DNA of 6,406 bases from Bordetella parapertussis (GTDB lineage Bacteria; Pseudomonadota; Gammaproteobacteria; Burkholderiales; Burkholderiaceae_B), in assembly GCA_943331855.1 (NCBI GenBank), contig CALQNE010000199.1:1-6406 (forward strand). The letters are read 5' to 3'. This document shows, in pieces, positions 1 through 6,183 of the stretch (the stretch's first letter is position 1; the number at the start of each line of letters is the position of its first letter). The notes beneath the pieces were generated by a model, which saw only the letters and a program-made list of their open reading frames with translations, was not told where the DNA came from and did no database searches. The position numbers were made by a program, and so were the translations under genes.

Positions 1-264
1 GACTGACGAATTTAATTCGTTGTCTTCTGGCTCGGGCTGATACGCATTGCTATCTCTTTGTGAGTCATAGGCTTTGCGCTTAACCGGATCAGATAAAACG
101 TCATAGGCCTCGTTGATGTCATACATGCGCCGCGTCGCTTCGCCTTTGTTGCCTGTCCACTTGTCAGGGTGGTAGCGTTGGGCCAGCGCCTTGTAGGCGG
201 CCTTAATAACAATATCTTCGGCGTTATCTAGTACGCCAAGCGTTTGGTAATAGTCTTTGGACAT
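1..264 (-). CDS. J-domain (DnaJ-like) co-chaperone, N-terminal 88 residues, cut by window edge
   Basis: The protein starts at an ATG at 264-262 and reads open to base 1, so its C-terminal part lies outside the window. It begins MSKDYYQTLGV, and residues 4-67 form a J domain: helix II (KAAYKALAQRY), the HPD tripeptide at residues 32-34, and helix III ending in the typical NEAYDVLSDPVKRKAYD. HPD is the motif that stimulates the ATPase of Hsp70/DnaK, so a DnaK partner role follows from family knowledge. After the J domain comes a short acidic, proline-containing linker (QPEPEDNE). The Gly/Phe region and zinc-finger cysteines of true DnaJ would come later and are not visible; the absence of a G/F stretch directly after the domain makes a class III J protein more likely than DnaJ itself. 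No clear Shine-Dalgarno precedes the ATG. The gene is divergent from the TPR gene. Confidence 0.88.
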   Translation of the reverse strand, partial: MSKDYYQTLGVLDNAEDIVIKAAYKALAQRYHPDKWTGNKGEATRRMYDINEAYDVLSDPVKRKAYDSQRDSNAYQPEPEDNELNSSV

Positions 265-337
265 TTCTGGGACGGGTTGATTGCTTGTCTGACTGAATGA
301 GTTTAGTTCGGTGTCAGCAAGAAATGTCGACCGCGCA

Positions 338-346
338 TTTATACCA
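338..346 (-). promoter_or_regulatory. Candidate extended -10 promoter element for the J-domain gene
   Basis: Read on the minus strand, bases 346-338 are TGGTATAAA, which fits the extended -10 consensus TGnTATAAT at all but the last position. Transcription would start near base 331, giving a leader of roughly 67 bases before the J-domain ATG at 264. No good -35 box is seen 16-18 bases upstream, which is common for extended -10 promoters. This is a pattern match only. Confidence 0.35.
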
Positions 347-354
347 CTTGGTGG
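344..354. repeat. Short dyad CCAC-N3-GTGG next to the candidate promoter
   Basis: CCAC at 344-347 and GTGG at 351-354 are inverted copies separated by TTG. The dyad overlaps the TG part of the extended -10 element facing the J-domain gene, a position where a repressor could act. Four-base arms are short and can arise by chance, so an operator role is only inferred. Confidence 0.25.
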
Positions 355-365
355 ATCGATTAAAT

Positions 366-405
366 TACAAAGTAACTAAATAAAAATTAGTGATATAGCT
401 TTGTA
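366..405. repeat. Nested AT-rich inverted repeat upstream of the TPR gene
   Basis: TACAAAG at 366-372 is a perfect inverted copy of CTTTGTA at 399-405. Inside it, ACTAA at 375-379 pairs with TTAGT at 387-391 around a 7-base A-rich loop, leaving an asymmetric internal loop (2 bases on the left, 7 on the right). It lies about 130 bases upstream of the TPR start and between the two divergent genes. There is no following T-tract and no GC-rich stem, so it is not a typical intrinsic terminator. It could be a regulatory dyad or a chance product of AT-rich sequence. Confidence 0.4.
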
Positions 406-526
406 CGAGGCGACTCAAAATCAGGACTGCATTGACCACTGTTTCGTTCTGTCGCATCAAGACGCTAAATATTAATGAGTTTATGATTGGTTATGTATTT
501 CGCATCCTAGGCGTATCGCGATTAAA

Positions 527-534
527 AAGGTGAG
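527..534 (+). promoter_or_regulatory. Shine-Dalgarno AAGGTGAG that sets the TPR gene start at ATG 539
   Basis: AAGGTGAG contains AGGTGA, a good complement to the 3' end of 16S rRNA, and ends 4-5 bases before the ATG at 539. An upstream in-frame GTG at 530-532 lies inside this same motif and has no better ribosome site of its own, so the ATG is the more likely start. Confidence 0.65.
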
Positions 535-538
535 TCTT

Positions 539-1903
539 ATGTTTACAACGATAAGCAAAACTCTGGAGTCATTACAAAGTTGGTCGAAAACGATCACCTC
601 TGTTTTTATTAGCATCTGCGTGTTGATGAGCTCTGCTTGGATCGTTAAGTTGATTGTTGCTAATCAGCCGGTCGTGATCGAAAGAATCGAGATGCCGGCA
701 ACGTTAGAGGAGCTAGGACTGCGTGGAGATATAGTGGTTCAGCGTGTACTGGATCAACTTGATTTACTTAAGACCGTTGCAGTGATTGATAAAAGTGAAA
801 GTGCAATTTTTCGCGCTGTCGCGGCAAAGCCTGAGATAAAAATTGAAGCAACTGTTGTTGGAGGGCTGCCTGTTAAGTCGATAGAGCAAGGGCTCAATTT
901 TGTATTGGGCAAGCGAGTAAAAACTATCACAGGCGAAATCACACGAAAGCCTACTGCCGATGAGCGCGATCAGCAGTTCGAAGGAAGGCTGAGAGTCGAT
1001 AATAAAGTCATTTCAAAACGCACAGTGAATTTAAAAACCGACGATCTGGATACGTTGGTTAAGCAATTATCGTTTGATTTATACGCACATTTTGAACCCT
1101 TCAGAGCTGCCTTAGCAGCCTGGCGCCTAGGTGATTATGAAATGGCAAGGGACGTTTTACGACCGCTTGTGGTGTCAGCCAACAGCGAGGATCGTAAATA
1201 CAGCTTGTGGCTACGATCTAAATTGGCTAGTGCTCGACAGGAAGAAACAGATCTAATGGAAGCGCTGTCAATTGACCCTAATTTCCATATGGCGCTCGTG
1301 TCGCTATCGGATGTCTATAGACGACGCAAAGACTTCGACGGGGGTGTCGCATTCGCCGATCAGGCTATTGCGGCTGCCCCTGAGTCTCCTCTCGGCTATC
1401 ACGAAAAGGGAAGGAATTTACGAGAAGCTAATCGCACTGCCGAAGCGATCGTCGCGTACCGAACAGCTTGTTCCCGAAGTGTGCCCTATGCACCGTGTCA
1501 CAACCAACTCGGTGAAATTTTTATGGAGCAAGGAAGTGTTCTAATCGATGAGTCGGGTAGGTTATCGGCCCAAGGGGTGGATAAGTACCGGCAAGCACAA
1601 ACTGAGTTTATTAAAGCGATTAAGGTCGATCCAGTCCATGTTTGGGCGCATTCAAATGGCGCTTACGTTGCAACCGCTTTGGGTGATCATAGAGAGGGGT
1701 TAATCCTCGCCAATCGCGCGAAGTCACTTGATCCCAAAGCGCCTGCCCATCAGCTTCGCTATGCTTGGGCCTTGTTGCGTTCTGGAAACAACTCAGATGC
1801 GCGCGCTATTTTGGATGAAATCGTAAGCAAACAGCCTGAGTGGGCGGCTAACCCAATGGGTGGTTGGGGCAATCGATTTATCTTGAGGCAACTTGCGAAT
1901 TAA
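539..1903 (+). CDS. Membrane-anchored tetratricopeptide-repeat protein
   Basis: The 454-residue product has one hydrophobic segment at about residues 20-41, consistent with an N-terminal anchor and most of the protein outside the cytoplasm (topology inferred). Residues ~50-185 form a mixed alpha/beta domain with recognisable phrases: LRGDIVVQRVLDQLDLL, then EIKIEA, then GEITRK and DDLDTLVKQL. I recall this arrangement from proteobacterial TPR proteins of unknown function, but cannot name the domain. From about 190 on there are helical repeats. The clearest TPR units are ~249-279, ~283-314, ~369-399 and ~404-432, several closing with a proline after an acidic, Ala or Gln residue (DP, AP, QP). 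The repeat at ~319-364 is stretched by an insertion (about VLIDESGRLSAQGVDK). TPRs usually bind proteins or peptides; no catalytic motif is seen. A GTG at 530 would add three residues. It is divergent from the J-domain gene and convergent with the hydrolase downstream. The partner is unknown. Confidence 0.85.
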   Translation: MFTTISKTLESLQSWSKTITSVFISICVLMSSAWIVKLIVANQPVVIERIEMPATLEELGLRGDIVVQRVLDQLDLLKTVAVIDKSESAIFRAVAAKPEIKIEATVVGGLPVKSIEQGLNFVLGKRVKTITGEITRKPTADERDQQFEGRLRVDNKVISKRTVNLKTDDLDTLVKQLSFDLYAHFEPFRAALAAWRLGDYEMARDVLRPLVVSANSEDRKYSLWLRSKLASARQEETDLMEALSIDPNFHMALVSLSDVYRRRKDFDGGVAFADQAIAAAPESPLGYHEKGRNLREANRTAEAIVAYRTACSRSVPYAPCHNQLGEIFMEQGSVLIDESGRLSAQGVDKYRQAQTEFIKAIKVDPVHVWAHSNGAYVATALGDHREGLILANRAKSLDPKAPAHQLRYAWALLRSGNNSDARAILDEIVSKQPEWAANPMGGWGNRFILRQLAN

Positions 1904-1940
1904 AAAATGAGATTTCTTATGTAACAAGGGTTTCGTTAAC

Positions 1941-2936
1941 TTAGTTTTTAGTTGAAGGCATGTTGTTCAAAAAAAACTGAGTCCATTCGCCAAAGCCCGT
2001 TTTGGGATCGCCAGTGTGGCCCGACCATGGGGGATCATCCCCCGCGACTTTCATGCATTTTTTGATGTAGTTGCTATATCCTTGTGCGTTGAGCGGGAAT
2101 GTCTCTTGAGTTAAGTCCCAGATTCGCATTCCATCTTTAAGTGTACTGACGCAATCTGCTGGATTTTGAGACCGATTTGCTCTCAAGAGGCGATAAGGCG
2201 CATCAAAATCATGATATTGTCCTGCCAAAATCTTTAGGGTTATGACACCGCCCTTGACCGTGCTTACCCACTCAACATAGTTTTTACAGTATTTCGCAGG
2301 CGTGTCGTTATCAAGTTCGGCTGCGATAATTAAAGTTGGAATTTGGTTAAACATCAATCCATGATTGCGTTCGTCGCAGTGAGGATAAAGGGCGACCAAG
2401 GCTTTTAAGTTTGCTGTTGAGGGCTCGTTAAAAATTCGTAGATATTCTTTATAAAAATAATTCTTCTCAAGCCAAAGGGCAGCAACCCCTCCCATACTTT
2501 CACCAATAAATCCGAACTCTTCGAATGAATGAGGAGCTTTTTTTAATTCATTCATCGCCTTGAGAGCGTCAAGTGATTGATTGAATGCTCGGGCTCCCTT
2601 TTGGTTATTTGAAAGATAGTTAAGCTGTGCTTTTCCAATCTCTCTCGCACCCCAGTGATCAATGATCAGGGCAGCAAAGCCATTTTTTATAAGTTGTTGT
2701 GCGTAGAGCTCGTGGCGCGCATCCAAGCCCTGAGACCCGTGCGTGATGGTGACCAAACGAGAAGTTCGTGATTCGGGTAAGTACAATCGCCCAGAGACCT
2801 TCAAAGGCTCGCATAAGTCATTTGTGCCAACTTTATTAATGCAACTCATCGAGTCAAAAACAAAATTGTGCTGAGCACGTGCAAGCATGGGACACAGAAA
2901 AATCAAGCTCAATAAAAAGGTCGTAAAAAGTTGCAT
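1941..2936 (-). CDS. Secreted alpha/beta hydrolase, dienelactone hydrolase-like
   Basis: The 331-residue product starts with a classical Sec signal peptide: a hydrophobic core (LFTTFLLSLIFLCPML) and an ARA cleavage site near residue 21, so it is probably periplasmic or secreted. The alpha/beta hydrolase fold is shown by the THGSQG strand-loop (66-67 HG, oxyanion region), the nucleophile elbow GESMGG with Ser147, the strand TLIIAAELDND carrying the candidate acid (Asp209 or Asp211), and His242 in GQYHDFDAP. This order and spacing match dienelactone hydrolase/acyl-peptidase-type enzymes that cleave ester or amide bonds; the substrate cannot be read from sequence. The mature part has six cysteines (32, 42, 187, 217, 262, 294), suggesting disulfides. 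A C-terminal extension after the catalytic His is rich in Trp, Asp and Gly. The start ATG is preceded by a modest GAAGAG. It is divergent from the beta-lactamase-fold gene and convergent with the TPR gene. A polyester or lactone hydrolase is possible but unproven. Confidence 0.85.
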   Translation of the reverse strand: MQLFTTFLLSLIFLCPMLARAQHNFVFDSMSCINKVGTNDLCEPLKVSGRLYLPESRTSRLVTITHGSQGLDARHELYAQQLIKNGFAALIIDHWGAREIGKAQLNYLSNNQKGARAFNQSLDALKAMNELKKAPHSFEEFGFIGESMGGVAALWLEKNYFYKEYLRIFNEPSTANLKALVALYPHCDERNHGLMFNQIPTLIIAAELDNDTPAKYCKNYVEWVSTVKGGVITLKILAGQYHDFDAPYRLLRANRSQNPADCVSTLKDGMRIWDLTQETFPLNAQGYSNYIKKCMKVAGDDPPWSGHTGDPKTGFGEWTQFFLNNMPSTKN

Positions 2937-2985
2937 TAGCTGCTCTTCAAGGCTCGATAACTCAATACTGTTATTCTAACAATGA

Positions 2986-2991
2986 TAAGGA
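2986..2991 (+). promoter_or_regulatory. Shine-Dalgarno TAAGGA supporting a start at ATG 3000
   Basis: TAAGGA lies 8 bases before the ATG at 3000, good spacing and a 6-base match to the anti-Shine-Dalgarno. The upstream in-frame ATG at 2982 lacks such a site. A competing weaker site, AAAGG at 3107-3111, lies 8 bases before an in-frame TTG at 3120 that would start directly at the signal peptide. Confidence 0.4.
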
Positions 2992-2999
2992 ACAGTGCG

Positions 3000-4265
3000 A
3001 TGTTTACGATCACTGCATATGGCGCTGCGACTCAGATTGGTTCCGGATTAACGAGCAGACTGAGTGCTGTCGAATCTACACTTGCCATGTTACTGCTTCT
3101 TGCGTCAAAGGCCTTTAAATTGCGTACCCTCATAGTCTGTATGCTGCTGCAACTGTCATTTTCTGCTTTTTCACAGGCTCCTCAAGTGGGTGGTGTTGCA
3201 GCGGCTCCCGATGACTGGCTTTTAAGTCGAGGTCAAACTTGGCATTACCGCACTGCGGTAACTGCGCAGCCACAAGTCCTTAAAAATAGAGAGCCCAACG
3301 AACACGAAGTCCCAATCGTGAGGCGAGCGCGAGAAATCTTCGAGACTTCGCCAGCCAAGGCACTGCTTTTAATGAGTGGCAACGAAATTATTTGGGCTGG
3401 CTTCAAAGCTCCTGCGAATGCAAATTCGCCCTTACTGAGTTTTAGCGTAGGTAAGACGGTCACATCCATGGCAATTGGCAAAGCCCTATGCCTAAATAAA
3501 TTGTCTCTGCAGGACAGTGCAGCAAAGTATGTGCCAGAATTACAAGGGACTCATCTGGGTGAAGTGACTGTGCAGCAATTACTAAAAATGAGTTCAGGGA
3601 CCTCCTCGATCAATCAGGATTCGAGCATCTACTCCGCTGAGCAGTTACAAGATTTACAGGCCGGAAGAATAAGTGTGTTGCAGGTTTTAAAGAATCCAAA
3701 AATTAGTGATGCTGATACCGGACTATTCGGAATCAAGCGAAAACCTGGCGAGCAATTTAACTATCACAGCACTGATCCGCTGGTATTAGGTGTCATCCTC
3801 AATCGAACGACGGGCTTAAATTATGCGCAATGGGTAGAGAAGGAAGTCTTGATTCCTGCCGGTATACGTAACGAGGTCATTATTGGGCAAGATCATTTTG
3901 GCTTTGGCGCGGCTGACGGCAACATTCGCATGAGGCTCGAAGATTGGGCGCGATTTGCTTATTGGGTTAAAAGAAACGAAAGCGGTGCAGACTGTTTTTC
4001 GGATTATGTAAAACAAGCAACAAAGACTCAAATTAACAATTCAGGTGTCAAACAGGGAAAGTCGTTTGGCGGCTACGGATATTTAATTTGGACAGAAAAT
4101 AATCGTCAAAGTGATAGTTATTGGGCCGTGGGATATGGCGGGCAGCGAATTGCCTGGAATCACCAGAATGCAAGAGTACTGATTGCATTTTCAAACCTCG
4201 AGAGTTACATGGACGAGTTATATTCGCTTTACCGAGAGTGGTCCGGTCTATCTGATAACAAGTAA
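3000..4265 (+). CDS. Exported serine hydrolase of the beta-lactamase (class C/PBP-like) fold
   Basis: From ATG 3000 the product has 421 residues. All three motifs of the serine beta-lactamase/DD-peptidase superfamily are present: SVGK (Ser149 nucleophile, Lys152), YHS (Tyr255-Ser257) and GYGGQ at 378-382 in place of KTG. The family phrase MSSGTS is at 197-202, and a segment typical of the fold (RLEDWARFAYW) precedes the last motif. Such proteins include esterases, 6-aminohexanoate-dimer hydrolases and D-aminopeptidases as well as beta-lactamases; the YxS and GxGGQ forms fit the esterase/amidase branch better than AmpC. A signal peptide (RTLIVCMLLQLSFSAFSQA, cleavage near residue 60) sits unusually deep, about 40 residues in. 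Start codons at 2982, 3000 (best ribosome site), 3087 or TTG 3120 are possible; the TTG start would give a normal 20-residue signal peptide. The gene is divergent from the secreted alpha/beta hydrolase and ends before a terminator. Confidence 0.85.
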   Translation: MFTITAYGAATQIGSGLTSRLSAVESTLAMLLLLASKAFKLRTLIVCMLLQLSFSAFSQAPQVGGVAAAPDDWLLSRGQTWHYRTAVTAQPQVLKNREPNEHEVPIVRRAREIFETSPAKALLLMSGNEIIWAGFKAPANANSPLLSFSVGKTVTSMAIGKALCLNKLSLQDSAAKYVPELQGTHLGEVTVQQLLKMSSGTSSINQDSSIYSAEQLQDLQAGRISVLQVLKNPKISDADTGLFGIKRKPGEQFNYHSTDPLVLGVILNRTTGLNYAQWVEKEVLIPAGIRNEVIIGQDHFGFGAADGNIRMRLEDWARFAYWVKRNESGADCFSDYVKQATKTQINNSGVKQGKSFGGYGYLIWTENNRQSDSYWAVGYGGQRIAWNHQNARVLIAFSNLESYMDELYSLYREWSGLSDNK

Positions 4266-4318
4266 CTCTTTAATGTTTGACATATGGCGGAGCAGCATGA
4301 ACAACATCACAAACTGCT

Positions 4319-4344
4319 TGAGGTGTTTACATCTCAGTTTTTTT
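4319..4344 (+). terminator. Rho-independent terminator after the beta-lactamase-fold gene
   Basis: TGAGGTG at 4319-4325 pairs with CATCTCA at 4330-4336 across a TTTA loop (seven pairs, one of them G-U). A G and then seven T follow at 4338-4344, with five more T at 4346-4350. It lies 53 bases after the stop codon at 4265. It should separate this gene from the transporter gene beginning at 4434. The remaining ~80 bases up to 4433 would have to hold the transporter promoter; I see only a poor candidate there (GATACT at 4364-4369 with no convincing -35). Confidence 0.75.
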
Positions 4345-4433
4345 GTTTTTGGTCTGCGGCAGGGATACTAACCACTTAGGCTGGAATCTCGCTGGCCGTA
4401 CCATTACACTCGTTGCTTTCAGACTGATTCCAT

Positions 4434-6176
4434 ATGCCAACAAAACTCAGCAGTCTCATCGGCTGGTTGCGAGAGTATCAGGTTCTCTCGCGTTACAAAA
4501 AGCAATGGTTTCTGGCCTCGCTATTTTTAGTATTGGCAGCGGCTGCAACGCTTGCCGTACCCGTTGCTTTTCGGGGGCTCGTAGACGCAGGTATCACCAG
4601 CGCTGCGAGTGACCGTAAATTTTTCTACCTGTTGTTATTAGCGAGCACCTTAGCGGTATTGACGGCCAGTCGGTTCTACATGATGTCTTGGCTCGGCGAG
4701 CGTGTCGTCGCAGATATCCGCCAGCGGGTCTTTAAAAACGTTTTGCGCCAAAGTCCAGTTTATTTCGAAACGCTGCAGACCGGTGAGGTATTGTCCAGGC
4801 TCACGAGCGATACGACGGTGATTCAAACCTTGGTGGGTTCAAGTATCTCGATTGCGTTGCGCAGCGCCCTGATGTTGCTTGGCGGAATGGCGATGATGCT
4901 GGTGACAAGCGCCTGGCTTGCAAGTGTCATGATCGTACTTCTGCTTTTGATTGTGCTTCCGCTTTGGGCGATGGGTAGACGCGTGCGAAAAATGTCGCGT
5001 GCAAGTCAAGATAAGGTTGCGGATACGAGCGCGATGGCTGGAGAAGTTTTAAACGCTGTCACAACTGTTCAGGCTTTTGTGCGTGAAGCGTATGAGCAAA
5101 AGCGTTTTGATGCTGCCGTAGAAGCAGCGTTCAGCGAGGCTAAAAAGCGGATCACTACGCGGTCGTTGCTCACGGCGCTCACGATTACGATGGCCTTTGC
5201 TGTGATCGTTTTTGTCTTGTGGATCGGTGCTCGGCAAGTCACTGCGGGTGCAATGTCATTAGGCGAACTGACACAGTTTGTACTTTATGCTGTGTTTATC
5301 GCAGGTTCAATTGGGGCCTTGTCTGAAACATTTGGAGATTTGCAGCGCGCAGCCGGAGCCATGGAACGCTTGGTTGAACTGATGCAGGAAGCGCCTTCGT
5401 TAGCGGAGAGCGCGCCGTCTTCTGAGCCGGTTGTTTTGGGTTCTAAAGAGGCGATTGTGTTGAAAGAGGTTACTTTTACGTATCCCTCACGACCCGATTT
5501 TTTGGCTATGCAACAGGTGTCATTCGTCGTTCCTCAGGGTGCACGCTATGCGTTAGTCGGCACTTCAGGTGCGGGTAAAAGCACGCTTTTTTCGCTGTTG
5601 TTGCGCTTTTATGAACCGCGCTCTGGGCAGATCGAAATTTTTGGTCGAGATGCCAGTGAATGGCCGGTGAGCGACTTACGCAACAGTATCGGTATCGTTT
5701 CGCAAGAGCCCGTGATTTTCGCGACCAGTGCGCTAGAAAATATCCGTTACGGCAGACTCGATGCCAGCGACGACGAGGTGATTGCCGCTGCGCAGACCGC
5801 ACACGCTCATGGTTTTATCTCAGCATTACCCTTAGGGTACGGCAGTTTTTTAGGGGAGCGCGGTGTACGTTTGTCTGGTGGGCAAAAACAACGGATTTCA
5901 ATTGCACGTGCAATCCTGAAGAATCCTCCAATTTTGCTGCTCGATGAAGCAACCAGTGCACTAGACGCAGAGTCTGAGCGCGAGGTGCAAATGGCGTTAG
6001 ATGGTGTGTTGCCAGGAAGAACCTCGCTGACAATTGCCCATCGTCTTTCGACAGTGATGCGTGCGGATCACATTATCGTACTTGAAGATGGCGCAGTGAT
6101 TGAACAAGGAACGCATGAGGCTCTGCTCAGCCAAGGCGGGCTGTATGCAAGGCTCGCGAAACTTCAATTTATTTAG
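4434..6176 (+). CDS. ABC half-transporter, MsbA/ABCB exporter type (permease fused to ATPase)
   Basis: The 580-residue protein has the usual length and order of a type IV ABC exporter half-molecule, which works as a homodimer in the inner membrane. Membrane segments are at about 24-45, 63-80, 138-158, 161-180, 249-266 and 277-296. The conserved loop YFETLQTGEVLSRLTSDT (110-127) is the family's intracellular coupling region. The ATPase domain has an A-loop Tyr350, Walker A GTSGAGKST (376-384), Q-loop Gln424, signature LSGGQ (480-484), Walker B LLLDE with Asp504-Glu505, D-loop SALD (508-511) and switch His536, so it should be active. Substrates of this group are lipids, lipid A precursors, peptides or drugs; the sequence does not decide, and msbA itself is not established. 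The start MPTKLSSL fits relatives, but no Shine-Dalgarno precedes the ATG. The next gene begins seven bases after the stop, suggesting an operon. Confidence 0.93.
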   Translation: MPTKLSSLIGWLREYQVLSRYKKQWFLASLFLVLAAAATLAVPVAFRGLVDAGITSAASDRKFFYLLLLASTLAVLTASRFYMMSWLGERVVADIRQRVFKNVLRQSPVYFETLQTGEVLSRLTSDTTVIQTLVGSSISIALRSALMLLGGMAMMLVTSAWLASVMIVLLLLIVLPLWAMGRRVRKMSRASQDKVADTSAMAGEVLNAVTTVQAFVREAYEQKRFDAAVEAAFSEAKKRITTRSLLTALTITMAFAVIVFVLWIGARQVTAGAMSLGELTQFVLYAVFIAGSIGALSETFGDLQRAAGAMERLVELMQEAPSLAESAPSSEPVVLGSKEAIVLKEVTFTYPSRPDFLAMQQVSFVVPQGARYALVGTSGAGKSTLFSLLLRFYEPRSGQIEIFGRDASEWPVSDLRNSIGIVSQEPVIFATSALENIRYGRLDASDDEVIAAAQTAHAHGFISALPLGYGSFLGERGVRLSGGQKQRISIARAILKNPPILLLDEATSALDAESEREVQMALDGVLPGRTSLTIAHRLSTVMRADHIIVLEDGAVIEQGTHEALLSQGGLYARLAKLQFI

Positions 6177-6183
6177 GCGCTGC

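Noticed and set aside
12..212. A 66-codon minus-strand open frame overlapping the J-domain gene
   Set aside because: It lies in a different frame of the same strand as a clear J domain and shows no recognisable protein features.
432..460. TTGACC at 432-437 as a -35 box for the TPR gene
   Set aside because: At 16-18 base spacing the -10 position reads CATCAA or similar, only about half matching; no promoter can be assigned with confidence.
1904..1940. A bidirectional terminator in the gap between the convergent TPR and hydrolase genes
   Set aside because: GTAAC...GTTAAC can pair only with a bulge, the stem is short and AT-rich, and no T-run follows in a suitable place.
3000..4265. Antibiotic-resistance beta-lactamase
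   Set aside because: The SxxK and Tyr motifs are shared by the whole superfamily; the YHS and GYGGQ variants fit esterase/amidase relatives, and no mobile element or resistance context is present.
4183..4612. Two small plus-strand frames across the gap before the transporter
   Set aside because: They overlap real genes in other frames and run through the intrinsic terminator; composition and content do not look coding.
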